This document shows, one piece after another, positions 11,700 to 25,352 of a stretch of 64,000 nt of DNA. The stretch is from Anopheles merus (taxonomy: Eukaryota > Arthropoda > Insecta > Diptera > Culicidae). Position numbers and translations under genes: made by a program. The stretch is from the NCBI RefSeq assembly GCF_017562075.2, contig NC_054084.1, forward strand, positions 40,039,697 to 40,103,696. Reading direction: 5' to 3'. Each line of letters starts with the position of its first letter. Positions within the stretch are counted from its first letter, which is position 1. The notes beneath the pieces are model-generated. The model saw only the letters and a program-made list of their open reading frames with translations. It had not been told where the DNA came from and searched no databases.

Positions 11700-12264
11700 C
11701 ACTCGTGAGTCGTATATTATAAGAAAGATCAACATTTTTCCTGCATTTTGTCGTTAAAACTAGCTGCGACCATCTGCGACCCCGAAAATTATTAAACTTT
11801 TTCTTGAAAATAGTGCGAGCGATTTTGACGTGTTGTTGTATGAGCTATTAATCAGCAGTATCCAACTACCTGTCATAAACGGGCATTTGAAACAAACAGG
11901 CAAAAAACAAAGCTGAAGAGAGTAAAAACAGTTTAAAAAAACTCGTAACTTAGGAATCAGCTCTTTTCCAATCAAACCATAAAAAACACAACTTTTTTAG
12001 CGCGTAATACTTTAAAAATTCATGCTCAGTCAGAAACTTATTCCACCTTCGTTTTAATTCCTAACACTTACTGTTGATGCTGTTAACTGATACGCAATAA
12101 TGCAATGTTGTGAGCGATAAATATTATGTTTTATTTGCTGTCTTGAAGATTTTAGTGTAGTACTACCCGGTATAGTAAGAACAATTGTATTGAATGAAGA
12201 AAAACAGCAATAGCACGAAGAATTGATTTTCATCCCGGCGTTTGTATGGCCGTTGCCCACTGTG
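11700..12264 (-). mobile_element. Transib-like element, copy B, truncated and inverted
   Basis: Read on the minus strand from 12264, it begins CACAGTGGGCAACGGCC and then follows copy A (6691 to about 7256) with scattered substitutions and small indels. Shared landmarks include the complement of TGCCCGTTTATGACAGGTAG and the segment GGTCGCAGATGGTCGCAGCT. The last 390 bp and the second terminal repeat are missing; the break coincides with the end of the adjacent SINE fragment. The flank beyond the intact end is CAATG. With copy A it forms a pair of inverted repeats about 4.4 kb apart that enclose the hAT-type element. Confidence 0.82.
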
Positions 12265-15200
12265 CAATGGGCGCTTTAATTCACGATGGGTGGGTTATTG
12301 ATTAAATTGATTAAATTGATTCCCATGTAAAGGTTCACAAGGATAACTGAACGACAATGGCACCACTGACATTGCTCGTTAAAAGGACGAGTTACCGTTT
12401 ATTTCAGTGTAGCGATAACAGTTCAGCAGTGTTATTGATGAATCGTGACTATTTTTTAAAAAAAAACATCCAATAAAAGATAAAGTCATCCCCTTACCAC
12501 ATTGCGCCATTTTGTCAGTCAAACTACCATACATTAGCGAATTAAGCGGATACACAGGTAGAAATAACGTTCCTTTTTTCAGTTTCGTTTGTGTTAGTAC
12601 TTAATTTTGATTATACCACAAAAAAAAGCGTTCCTCCCAAAATGAACATCCCAGTGCAGAAATGGACCATTTCACTTTGTTGTGCTGCATAATGCACATT
12701 GGTCATGATAAAAATTCAATGAAATACCCATTGATTATATAAAAACACACATGACAAAATATTTAGTCTGGAAGCATTTTGTGCTTCCGGTTAGCAGCCA
12801 GATGGCCTCATACATTACTCATGTAACTGCAAATGATGTGCATCTGTTATTGTTTTTGGTTTTTTTTAAATATTTTAAAGTCCAATTAGGAAGAAATACA
12901 CTTTCGTCGGTTGGTAAACATTGCTGAAACCGGAATTGATTAATCAACCATTCGGTAGAAAAACGAATAATTAACAAAACAAAAAAACACGTTCACACGC
13001 AAACTCACACGTTCGGTTGGAAATACCAGTATGGACAAAGACTGAAAAACAAAAAATTAATCAAACAAAGGAAAACAAATAACAAACGCAACAGCAAAAT
13101 ACACGTTTGGACGGTGATTTGGAGGATAGAATAGCAGCTGAAAAAAACCTCCTATACGCGAAAAAAATGTATTCAAATTATAAGCAAATATTTTCACTCG
13201 GCTTTTCGCTGCAAATGCGCACAGGAAAGAAAAACATCTCAGCTTCGGAACGGTTCGAAATAAAAAAGATTCATTCCATCCGGCCGTTACCATTTAACTG
13301 CTGCTGATCATTCCCCATGTTCCAAATTGCACTTGCAGAGCCAGATAATTGACAGCGGGCTCATGCTACCTGTGGCCCGGACGGATGAACGTTGAGCAAA
13401 AGGCACTTAAAACCACGGACAGGTAGAAAAGGTATTCAAATAACAAACCACACCCGTTCCAGTTCACCCACCGAACAGAGAACGGCGTGCGTCAAAATTA
13501 TAAAAATTGGCAAGAAAACAGATAAATCTTTTCCTGCCCAACACAAGTGAGCAGCGACGCAACAAATGGCAAAAGCTGGCCTAAAATAAATGTTGCCGTT
13601 GGTCAAGAAACATGTTCCGAGGAATCCATTTAGGCGCGAAGTTGGTGTTTTATGGCCTTGTCCATAATAAAAATGGCGCATTTTTCAAGGAGACAGAAAT
13701 GTTGGGTTGGGTGGTCTGAGGAATAAACATTCCTTTGCGTCCCAATTGATGCCGGACAATGATAGCGGTGTAGTCCTTTCGGCAAAGGTGGCGCTCTGCG
13801 TGTACTTATGTTTCTCGCGGGGTTTTATGTAGGAGCTTTATGGGGCGGTAATTTCGTTGATCCGCACTCTAGTTAGCATAAAGTGAGTCATTGGTATGAT
13901 CCTTTGGTTCGCTAGTGGCCAGTTTTGGTTTTGGTTTGTCGACGAACGTTTCAACGGTATTTCACGGACGGACGGTGTGCGAACAATCACACGCAGCGGA
14001 AATGAAGATTGAATGTAACAATTTACCTTTTTGAAGCGATGTGCTTCGCTAGGTTTCTAACCGATGTGTGGCTCATTAAAATTTAGTGTTTTATTCCTTA
14101 TTTGATTGAGAATTCCATTTAAAGTGATTGGGTAAGTAAACAAGTTAATTTTATGAGACAAATTATCCTTTTTAAGCTACTGTTTTATTGAATGAATACT
14201 CTACATAACCTGTGCAGAACAATTTCATGACCCATATGTACAGACGATGGATATTTATCCTAAAACACATTATTGTTTAACCATAGTTCAATTGGAATAA
14301 TGTTTTCGTTTGAAGATGATCAAACCAGTGAATGAAATTCAGATGAATGATTAACTGACATTTTTTCTCATGTCATCTTCGAATATTTTCGTTTTGAGTT
14401 TTTATGTTTTTAAACAAAACTGTTTGAATTGCATAAAGAAACAATTTGTGAATACAAAACTATTCGTTCGTTTTGCAGTTAAGTGTTTTGAAAGAGCATC
14501 AATATCTGCTCAATTGAAATCGTCTGTTTAAAGAGTTATATGAAGTATGAATACGGGGTTTAACTAGTTTAATAAGTATTTTTGAAAGCTCAATACAGTT
14601 CTGCACATCCCTCAAGTGGTGTTGAACAATGCAAACTCATATGATGTGTTTGTGTAGTGCTTCCGCCGACACCTAACGCTTTTATAGGATTCTTACAGTT
14701 AGATCTTAGAATAGTTTACAAAGATGCTTAAGTATTTTACAAGACTTCATTGGTTTACTTACATGTTCGAGTGTACTTAAACAATAGACGAAAACGAATT
14801 CAAGCAGACAACAAACATTATCACGGTATATAGTAGCTCTTATAAGGTCGTGGTAAAACGAATTGTAATTATGAGTCGGCGGGGTTTCAATAAACATTAA
14901 GTGGAAATTATCCACTTAAGAATCTCATTGAGTTTGTTATAGTGAGGTCTTTTAGATGTCTTTTGTATTCATGTATTACTTCACCGTAAGACTCAAATCA
15001 TTTCATCAGAATAACTTTTCTTGCACAAGTATCAAACATCGAACAATCTAAATGTTCGATATTTCCTAGCAATGATAAACATTTAATAATTAATTTATGA
15101 TGCGATGTGTTTATGTACGTACATCAACCTTTCCGGAAATCTTTCCTATCTACTTTTCTGTTGATCTTGTGGCGTACCTCGCACGCAAGCTGCACCACAC

Positions 15201-18200
15201 TATAGTTGCGCTAATACACCACACCTGCGTTACACCACACTTGCGTTACACCGCATGCAAGCAATCGGCTTAATTCGGTAATCGTACCGAACCGGATAAC
15301 TGCACTACCGTGCATCGGAAATAAAATATAAACGCTCTTTTTCATTTTGACCGCTAAGCGAACCAGACGTGAGTAGAAATCATTCCGTACATCCGAAGTA
15401 GATAGTAGTTGACACGCATAACCCTATAATCTTGATGGTAACAATCAGTTAAAGTCCTATTTTCTAAGAAAAGGACATTCTACAATGTATTCAATCCAAT
15501 CTATTTTATGTAGCACTTTATTGGCCAATAACGTTAATGATCTTGTCTTACATCTCGCCAATAATTGCAATAGATTGTTGTAGGGTATACATTCATTCCA
15601 TGAAAATTTGATACCAAAATGATGTAAACAAAATGAACTTGAACTCAAGATTCTAGCTGCTTTACTTTATGTGTTGTATGTACGCTACAGTTTATAAACC
15701 AATTATACATACTTTTGATAAAAACTCTTTTTCCATTTTCTTCACGAGCTGGGTTTCCTATGCAAGCGGCATGATATTGCAATCACACAGCAAATTGCAT
15801 CATTTGATTATAATGCTCTTGGCCATGAAAGTCATTTCATTTTTACCCCCAAAACGTGACGGGAGCTGCATTGCAAGGTACTCTTGCCAACATACTTTGA
15901 CACAGCTCAGCTTTAACTCTTTAGTTTCGGACGTGTCGTTTACACGTGTGATGGCACCGAGCACGAGTTCGCATGCAGCAGCTTCTATGAGCTCGGCTAG
16001 CGTCGTAGTGTCGGTCTCACGATCCCCACACCATTCACTTGCTCAAAAAACAAATTCGTTGGAAAATTCAATACGCCAGGAAAGTTTTTTCCTGCCATAT
16101 GAACGGTTGTCTAACGTCTTCTTTCTAGACCACCTATCGCTCATTGCACAAGATAGTGCCCGCGGATGACATTTTATACGTTTTTTTTTCGGGACGGAAG
16201 TAACTTTTACCTTATCACACCCGTAACCGTAACGGAATGTATGATCTGAAGGGAGGGGATATGGGTCAGAAGAAAGTGTGTGGCTTGCTATCCCATATGA
16301 TCGGTTGGAGAGGAAAATTACGATTCAACTGCACAGTCAAACAAAAAGGTATATAATGCAGCTTCGGTAGCTGAACGTAAGAGTGGTGCAAATGTTGTGA
16401 GGCACGTCAAAGAGACACAGAATGTATAAGCTTTTGGTGAGTGAGCGTTGGTCTGGCATCATTTAGTTCCAATTCAATCTAGTAGATAAAATCTCTTCAC
16501 ATTCTCACACTGACGCTAGCTGAAAGAGTGATGGTGAAATACGAAAAACTCCGTGGGAAAAAAGAGCGTCATTCGCGAAGTTAAGGCGTCATGCATTTTG
16601 CTGCGAGCCAAGCAGCAGCAGGAAACTCGCGGTCTACCATGTCCCAAAAAAACAGGAGTTTTCCAATTCAGAACTTTCCACCAAGGGGCACACTAAAGAG
16701 TTGGTTGAATACGCCGGCACAAGCGCTCCCAATGTTAGTATCCGTTTTCCTCTACCAACCCTTCTTAAAAACCGGGAAGCATGCACGTGCCAACAGGGTG
16801 GAGCGATGGCGTACCATTTTGCGGATTTGGCTGCATGAAAGAGAGCATTCAAATTCACTCACACGTACTCAAAAGGATGGCAGGCATAAGCACAGCGGAA
16901 ACTTTTCTCCCTTTATCCTGTACGGATGATCCGACCCAGAATAGGCGGAAAGGTTCGCTACGCGTCGTCTCTCAGCGGCTGGACTTTCATTCCGGGTTGT
17001 GCATTCTTCCGAATGACATAATTTGCTTCATCTCGTAATCATTCGTTATCGGAATAATGGTGGATAACAAATTTGGACACTCTTTTATTTTTGCTCTCTT
17101 CATCGTGCTTCGGACGGTGATCTCGCGCTTCCGGTTGGCTTGCGACTTGCGTTGTTGCTACTTTATGTAATATGGATTAAGATTCGTTTTTGCATTTGGT
17201 GTGAGTGGAGCCTCGCATAGGATGGGACTTTGGGTTGATAAGAGTTTTTTTTTTTCATTTTTGTTCAATATCTGTTTGTCTGCAGAAATTATTTATTGGT
17301 TCCTTTCATTTGATGAAGTAGTTTAAATAGTTTAAATAGGCTGCGAGATGATTGGTGTTGAATTTATCGTTTGCTGTCACTTAATCGTGTTTTTAGGGCC
17401 AACTATGCAATCGTGATGTCCGCGGAATTCCGCTGTTTTTTAACTGATTACTTTATTGCATACTTTTGTGATGTTGTTTTTTGTCTTTGAAAGAAATAAG
17501 TACGTACGTCAGAGACGTGCTTACTTTTTAATTCTTATCAATTTTACAGCTCTAGACTTCACAGCCTCAAAATTACCTTCTGTCATCAAAGTATTGAATT
17601 TGCTACGATATTATTACAATAGCAACATTGTAGTTTTGCGTGTACTCCATTTTAAGCAAATTGTGCACAAAGTTAATAATTTCTAGCTGTTTCCTATTTT
17701 AATGATTGTTAACACATATTCAAACAATTGTCAGTAATTCAGTTCCGCAAGCTCTATAGGATTATCAACAAATTTGGAATATTTGGTTTATTTGCAAAAT
17801 GCCTTGCATATTGTAATTAATGTAAATTAATCTTTTTTAGAATTATGTAACGAGAGATTACAACTTGTTATCCAACTTTTTTGTTCATTTTTTATATTGC
17901 ATGAAATGAGACAATTATCAGTGAAATTACATAAAATGCAAAAGAATACACTTCGCTAAATTCCTCAGTATTCAATCAATAATTGCCATTAGTGATTACC
18001 ATTACTTAAATGAGGGAGTTACCTTAAAGATGATGTTGCTAGTTTCATATTTTGATAATATTCAAATGTGCATTACGCCGCATACACAAATTGTAGTTCA
18101 AAGAACACACTTTGTACTGATGACCGGTTTATCCAATGATCAATGATCTCAAATCCATATAAATTCACTGAACCAGCCATCAACCAACCATCAATCAACC

Positions 18201-18843
18201 ACCAACTTCAGCTACTTCACCAACGATGATCACGGATTATATCTGCCGGTAATTCGAAAACCTCAGCATGCAAACAAATAATCAACAACACATCAAACGA
18301 GCAACGATGGTTTTTCCAGTGTCAATTTTCAGTTCAAAAATGCTACCACCACGGTAATGGCCGACGTGACAAAACGAATACTTTTTAATAAAGTCATGAA
18401 AAATAGTACTCATTCGACAGCAGACCGCGGGGAGAGATGGCAGTGCACTGCGTTAAAATCCGGTTGCTCGTCATAACGAATATTAATAATAACAACAGCA
18501 GCATGCGCTACTTCATTGCGGGAGGGAAAGTTGAACAGGGCGTATGCAATCGATTGCCATGGATTTTGGCTTTTTTTATGGTGGAATAAAAATATCATCA
18601 GCTTAATCGCCTTTCCATAAAAACTCAACGGTAGCCATTAAACCGGAACACAATCCGGTTGTGGACGGTTTACGGTTGACTAGCTCATGGTACCCGGTTC
18701 AGTCCGATAATATGACCAAATTCTGAGGAAGCGCACACACACATATTGGCGATTATGAACGGAACAGAACCGTGTAAAGAAATACCGAACAAAAGTCGTT
18801 GTCGAAGAGAAATGCAGAGCTGGGTGAACCTACACACTAGCGA
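12265..18843. other. No gene seen; unannotated intergenic or intronic sequence
   Basis: Simple features only. A TTGATTAAA tandem occupies 12298-12322. A 16 bp tandem (TACACCACACCTGCGT, then TACACCACACTTGCGT) lies at 15215-15246, inside a stretch of about 270 bp that ends with a TATA-like AAAATATAAA and could be a solo LTR, though its ends and target duplication are not clear. A TATA-like box (TATATAA, 16350-16356) lies upstream of a 112-codon open frame (16591-16929) with no recognisable domain. The open frame 15669-16169 (166 codons) also has no recognisable domain. I do not call any of these as genes. Confidence 0.45.
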
Positions 18844-18865
18844 GGGGGGGGGGGGGGGGGGGGGG
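18844..18865. repeat. Poly-G tract, G22
   Basis: An uninterrupted run of 22 G followed by AGGGTGG. Such tracts can form quadruplexes and are prone to length error, so the count is uncertain. Confidence 0.9.
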
Positions 18866-21800
18866 AGGGTGGCTGGATGGTCATTAAATTTTCACATTCT
18901 TTATTGCATCTCGTGCTGCAGGCGGCTGCGGCCAATATCAACGACAGGCGTCGACCAAAGCCATCAAACGGTCGTGTTGGTTTGTTGGTTTCGTTTATAC
19001 ATTTTTTTCTATACATATTGGGAAGGTTTAGTCGGGATGGTGTCTGTAGATTGTGTTTTGTTTTTCACTTGAAACCCATTCCCTTGATTTCATCTGATTT
19101 GTACTGGATGATATCATGGCACAGCTTCAACAAGACTATGCACTTAAAGTTGCCGTGCCAGTTTATGGTTACATTGTCCTGCTAGTGACTTTTTTTTTAT
19201 TCAGGAAGAACTGTCCAAAAAGGCCGTATTGCTGCTAGTGGCTTTTGATGGCGTCAGATTTTTGTTTGAGCCATTAGATAAATCCTTTTTCTCCGAAAAT
19301 TTATTACCAATCTATGAGCTCAATTTTCCACGCAATAATTCAGTGAAATCCGGTGCAATCTCCGCTAAAACTTGACCAAGCGGGCATCCAGTTTACTGCG
19401 AAGTTTGCCTGACTCGTCTCTTGTTTTTTGCAGAGCGCAGAGCAGAGCGCGCTAGAGCTTAATTTTTGTGTGTGTTTTTATTTTATCTTTTTTTTTAATA
19501 GAAAATAAGCAGCGCTGGATACCATCGTTTGATGGGTGTCATAAAAAAACATGACTACATAATTTAAAACTCCACCACTTACAAACATAAATTTTTTACG
19601 TGTGTTTTGCTTGAACATATTTTTCGAACTGTTGAAGTGTCTACTTTCTGCGCTCTCAGGATCCTTAGACCAAATGTTGGATCATGTAAATAAAGCTGCA
19701 ATAAAGTGCTTTAGGTATGGTGCTTTCAAAAAGTAAATCCTAAGGACTGAGTAAGTACACATATAAAAATCATGAAAAAAGCACACGTTTAACCAAAATC
19801 GGATCACTTATTCACAAAAAAAGTTTCTCGAAAAGATTTTCAATTCGTTGCCAACCTTAATTGAATAATGATCGTTTTACAAGAGCTATAACAACTGAGA
19901 ACTGCAACAAATATTATCATTACATCATTTGTACCATCGCTAAAAGATGGTTTTTTGTATCGATATACTAATTCAGGAAGTGGACAAAAGGACTAATTCG
20001 TTTATGAATAGCTGGCACTACACATACAGCTGGACACAGTCGCACAACAAGGATCAGAAATGCACTCGACACAGAACGCGGGACTGAACCCCAACAAATG
20101 GTCCTCGAAAGCCAAAGGAAATGTTGGGTGATAACTCATGTCAAAACTATGCTGGGCTCATGGCACACAGGACTTGTCTTCTTTTTTCCTTATTTTTTAT
20201 TATTGGTAAATGGTCCAGCATTCGCTGGTGTCCTCGGGATTGAGACGTGGTTTCCTCTCGCACTTCCTTTTTTCTGTTGCTATTTTAAGCCAACTCTTGG
20301 AACTGGACTAAACATGGCCAGTGTTGGGCGATGCCTTGATTGTCATGCAAACGATGACATGACAAGCAAAATGGTGGAATTTAGAAATGGGTCCGTCGGG
20401 CAGACGGTGTGGTCATTTTCTGCTGGTGAGTATCGTTTCGGGAGCGAAAGATTCAAACATACACTCATCATACGTTTTGGTTTTGATTGATTTGTCGGGA
20501 CACAGAGGGAGATTTCGATTGAAACATGATGGATGGAGTGTGTGACTATCGAGCCGGTCAAAGGGGGGCATAGGGTTTGCAATGTGATTGTAATAAATCC
20601 ATAAACATGAGGCATGAAGGCTTCCACGCATGACGATGATGTTGATGGGAGAAGTATTCAAACTGACCTACGTCTTCTTGCGATTGGACCATCATCACAA
20701 CAGTCACAACGTCAGTCGGACGGATGTAAATGGATTATTGTAAGCTATTACTGCCCTCACAATTTTTCCTCTCTCGCTCTACAATGCCTACAATGGATCA
20801 AACTGATAAACCTGACGGACTGTAGGCTCAGCTGGTTAGAAACGGAAATGACGGTCCCTATGTTTTATGGTACGGTGCCGTTTGAATGATTTTGGGCCGA
20901 ATATGTTTGATGGTTCCGAAATGAGAGGGTCCTTACGAGTTGGCGAAACAATTCATCGTGAAATGAACGTCCCTATTTGATCACCGCCATTACAGTGAGC
21001 GGTAAAACAAATTGATTGATCTGATTGATTGAAAAGGTTTAGTTTGATGGTCAAATTATTTTTTTTATGTTATGTCTCATAATGTATATGTATAGACACA
21101 AACATTTCACTGATGAATTAATATTTACATTCTTTTACTTTACTCAAATAAATTAAATTGACAATTATTTTAAAAAAAAATACAGTTATTTCTGGCATTT
21201 CTCATTACGGGGCAGGAATGGTTGTCTAATATTAATTTTATTTAATCTGATTCACACAGCACAAGCACAGTCGTACTTTTGAGTTTATAATAATAAAAAG
21301 TGTTAATAATACTTCTACCATTTACAACGAATGTTCCGACACTGCCCCACGAACCAGCAATTATTCAGTTAATTTCCACCATCTCCACTTTGATAGTCCT
21401 TAAATCGTGCCCTCTCAGCAGCGTTGGGCTTTCATTATCTTCGACCAACGCGCGATCAATCAACGCCACAAATATGTCACAATCGACAAACGTTGTGGTT
21501 TATGGCCTCCTTTTGCGCGCGTGCCTATGTGCTGTGAATGTACAAACACCTCTCGTTAAATGATTGATATATTTGATGCAAACCACACGGCCAGCCTTTG
21601 CGTGCGCGTATGTGTGGTTGAATTTCAATCTTCAGCTGGTTTGGTTGCGGTACATTCCACCGCCAATGCGTCAGTCACTGAGCAGTCACAGCACAATGTG
21701 AAAAGCAACAGCTCCACTAAAATTGGACCAAACTACAACAAAAAAGGGCAGCATGATCCACCAAAACCCTTATGGCTCAAGGGAATTAAATTATCATCCA

Positions 21801-21990
21801 CGAGGCAGCAACGCTGTGTTTATGAACAGGGTATGCGCAAGAGGATAAGTTAGCAACCACTCAAAATAATTCGGCAACATTAATTTTGAAGTTGACTCCG
21901 ACAACCACTGAGCGGTATGCATTGAATGTGCTGCAATTTAAACATTCCGAGGTCGCAATCGCTTCAACGCTGAAGCAATATTAATGCGAC
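18866..21990. other. No gene seen
   Basis: Overlapping open frames of up to 130 codons (20098-20490 plus; 20343-20661 minus) run on both strands with no recognisable domains. No mobile-element ends, RNA genes or arrays were recognised. Confidence 0.5.
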
Positions 21991-22125
21991 GATCGATGCG
22001 CTGCATATCAATTAATTATCATTATTCAATTACCAGCATCATAATTAATTTCGATGATGATTCGCCTTTATTGTGACAACAATTTGCATCATCATAAATT
22101 GGTCTCGGTTGATCGGTGTCATTTG
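21991..22125. promoter_or_regulatory. Candidate cis-regulatory cluster (homeodomain, POU and Sox-like motifs)
   Basis: About 130 bp contain dense TAAT/ATTA homeodomain cores (CAATTAATTATCATTATTCA, then CATAATTAATTTCGATGATG). A perfect POU octamer lies on the minus strand (ATGCAAAT, 22089-22082) and directly overlaps a Sox-like ATTGTT. The low-complexity but non-repetitive texture resembles conserved non-coding developmental enhancers. This is inference from motif density; AT-rich DNA produces ATTA cores by chance, so cross-species conservation is the deciding test. Confidence 0.3.
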
Positions 22126-22864
22126 TTTTACCACTGCCTGGAACGTTTGGATGCGTTCATAAGTTGAAGTGGCAGCTGTTCTCAAAGGCTATCAAAAAGT
22201 GTGGCCTACACATGGGCTACACGTAAAAAAAACACAACAACGCATTCAAAGGACAGAATTTGTATTCATTGACGATCAGCGACGTTATCGGTAGAGTCAG
22301 AAAGTCCACAAAAACCTTTAAAAAGCAAACAAAAAACAATTTCCACACAAACAATAATCGTGACGTAATTTGTGCAATAATACTGCCTCGATAGGAACAA
22401 AAAGAAGTTAAAAAATACAATAAAGACTACATTGATTGCATGCTTCATTGCAACAATGCAATGAATATGTCAGTATAAATACACATTATTTATGCCTTTA
22501 TGATAATTCATCACGGTACAAAATACTTTCGAGCCAGCCGCACGCCAGTAGCTTATCCTTGAAACTGCAGTGCATACGTACCTTTGTTTGCAGTAGAGAA
22601 GATAGCACAAAGGGTCAGTCAGCGTTGATCCGGAAGTGTGTATAACAAGGGTTTGCAAATAATATACTTTGCTACATTTTTCCTGTTGTGTCCTCCTCAC
22701 AAGCGATGCAAAATGCATGCATATTATGTATTCTTGTGTGGAATTGGAAGCGTTGACGAGGTTTTAAATCTTATTCCAATCTTATTTTATTTGTAACGTA
22801 TTTTTCCTCACTTGTATTTGGAAAATTTGGAAATTATTGCAAGTAATGGAGAATTTTCTTGCTA

Positions 22865-23929
22865 GGGTAAATGTACCAATAGTGGTGCAATTTGTAGAGG
22901 TGTGATGCAATGTGCAATGTGTTTTAATGGATTTAAAGTGTCAGGAAGGACAATTTCTGAATATTTTAACACAAAGTAATTGAAATATGTTTTATCTTCG
23001 CAATCACAATCATTTTCATCAGGAAACACATCAAATTTACGAAAAAATACATATTTTTGTGATTGCTTCGTTGTACCTATAATGGTGGTATGATTCCTAT
23101 AGTCGTCGTATTGTGTTCCTAAGTGGTGATAAACAAAGATGCCTTAAAAACAGTGTATAATATCAATTTAGCTTATTTTGAAGCTGTTTTCGTGTGAATA
23201 GCAAGGTTTACTGCGATAATAATGATATCTTTCGTAATTTGATCGTAAAAAATGTATAAATATGATTGATGAAACTCTTGACTAAAGTATTGCATCACAC
23301 CTGTCCTCAACCCATACCCAGAAGAGTTTGTTTGATTGGAAGTCGATTTTTCACTCTGTAGAATAAGCGAATTTCGTACTTTGTTAGGTAAATTACTTAC
23401 AGAAAACTCATTTTTGTTGCTTATTTTAGTGAAAACAGTACGAAATGTCAAAAATATTCTCGAAAAAATCTAAAACGACCTGTTTTTATTGATTTTATAA
23501 CTATAACCACTATAGGAACATGCCTGTTTTTTGTACCTATAATGGCACTATGGTAAAAAACACTTAAAAATGCATAAATATGGTCAAAAGCCAATAAATT
23601 TTAATAAAATAATATCATTTGATAACAATTATGTTAAAAAACTAATGATTGCGTTGTTATGTGGTCATTTAGAACGTTAACAAAAATATGAGTATCGTTA
23701 TGAAATCCTAAGGATTTTGGAAAAATGTTGACACATTTCACAAAATAATGGATTTTTCGGTCACTCAGTAACGGAATGGCCCCATTTAACTTTAAAACCC
23801 TTTGTAAAAGGCTGAAGAACATTTCACACTAACGGCAATAACTTAATTACTTTTAATTTGCCATATGAACCACATTTTAGCGCAATACCACCACTATTGG
23901 TACTAGCACCACTATAGGTACATTTACCC
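22865..23929. mobile_element. TA-flanked inverted-repeat element 1 (Tc1/mariner-type MITE)
   Basis: The 1065 bp element has terminal inverted repeats GGGTAAATGTACC(A/T)ATAGTGGTGC, 23 of 24 identical, and is flanked by TA on both sides (22863-22864 and 23930-23931), as expected for the IS630-Tc1-mariner group. No transposase is recognisable; the open frames inside (for example 23173-23451 minus) show no DDE/D motif. The terminal motif is repeated inside in both orientations, near 23074-23087, 23507-23516, 23533-23550 and 23888-23920. The ends share GGGTAA(A/G)TGTACCAAT with the element at 44867-46314, so the two are related families. Confidence 0.88.
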
Positions 23930-23931
23930 TA

Positions 23932-25352
23932 TCTAATACCCGTATCATTTCCCATCAAACATTGCGAGGGTTGCGAGAAGTATCATTTGCTCGCAACATT
24001 ATGATATGTTAAGTAATCTTTATTTTTTATTCATGAATTTATTTTGTGGTGTTATTTGTCAAATAAAGCACTATTTCAATTTTTGTAGATTTTTTCAAAA
24101 TAAATTGTAGAAATTCAGGTGTTTAGTATGCTACAAATCTTACTGTTATACTTGCTCTCTGGGTGCTATAATTATAACTGCTAAAACTAGGGGCCAAAAA
24201 GCTGCCTAGGCTCGCTAGCTCTTTAATAAGGGCTCTGGGATTGTGAACTTGTATGGCGTGCGAGCCCTCGCGCGCCCTCGCGCGCCCTCGCAAATCGTTG
24301 TTAATTGCATGGCGGGTTAGTTTTATTCTTTAGATTACTATAGCTAATCAAGTGTAAAGCAACTTAGCAACTCACCAACTAATTATAGGAAGGATATCTA
24401 ATTATTCTAGCGGCATGCTATAAAACGTGGAGAATCCTTGTACTAAAACCACTATTTAATTTTATAATGTGGATATAATTTCATATGCCGAAAAGAAATC
24501 ATATGCATATTGAAAAATTAACCAATCGTTATAGCTTCGTTTTAAAATCAATTTTATGGGAAAGTTTTTAGAAACCGAAACAATAATACTCAGCCTTTTC
24601 TGCAAAAGCATCACTTTGAAAGGAGCTTTATAGCACACTGAAGGATATTTTACCATAAACTTATTTTTCCATAAGCCAACAAAGCAAAAGGATACTGTCA
24701 TGATGCGTAGAGTGCGGTGCAGCATAATCTACTCGCTGAATAAGTTTCAGCGTGGAAGATTAAGTTTATAAAGCTTTCTTTATTGATTTGCTGAGCTTTC
24801 GCATAGCTTATACTGTACCAATGAAAACAATATCTCCTTAGGTTTAAGGAGCAAACGCAACTTTCTTATCAAGCAAATTCAAATAAAATTCTATTTCCTT
24901 TTATTAGTTTAATGGCATCATTTTAGATTAATAAGAATTCTGAAATTATGCCCTTAAGCAAACAACAGGAAATAAAATTTTATTTGAATTTGATTGATCA
25001 GAATGTTTCATTTGATTTTTGATTTGATGTTCTATTTGATTTTTTATACATGTTACACAGTCCAATGCAAAGTACACTACATCCTACCGAAACGTGCACT
25101 CTTTATCACTTCCTAAATGTATCTTATAAGTAAGACGCTCAAACCTAGTGATGAAAAATTTGCAGTGTTTTTCTGTTTCCCACTATCTTGCTTAGAGGTA
25201 ACTCTGAACATAGTGCAATCGAGTTTAGGATTCCCTCTTCCATGAGAAAATTCCGCTTCTCGCCGAACACAAACCCACATCACTCTCTTTGTGAAACATA
25301 TCAAAACAAAATGCTGCACGCATTTCCGCCTTGTTCGCTTGCTTACTACCAG
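23932..25352. other. No gene seen; short GC-rich decamer tandem
   Basis: A CpG-rich tandem of the decamer CGCGCCCTCG (two and a partial copies, 24263-24290) stands out in AT-rich surroundings. Otherwise I see nothing recognisable. Confidence 0.5.

Noticed and set aside
15669..16169. 166-codon plus-strand open frame
   Set aside because: No family resemblance and no supporting splice or promoter pattern; the amino-acid run is Ser/Ala/His-rich without motif structure.
23173..23451. Transposase in the TA-flanked element
   Set aside because: The 92-codon frame shows no DDE/D catalytic spacing or helix-turn-helix motif; the element looks non-autonomous.
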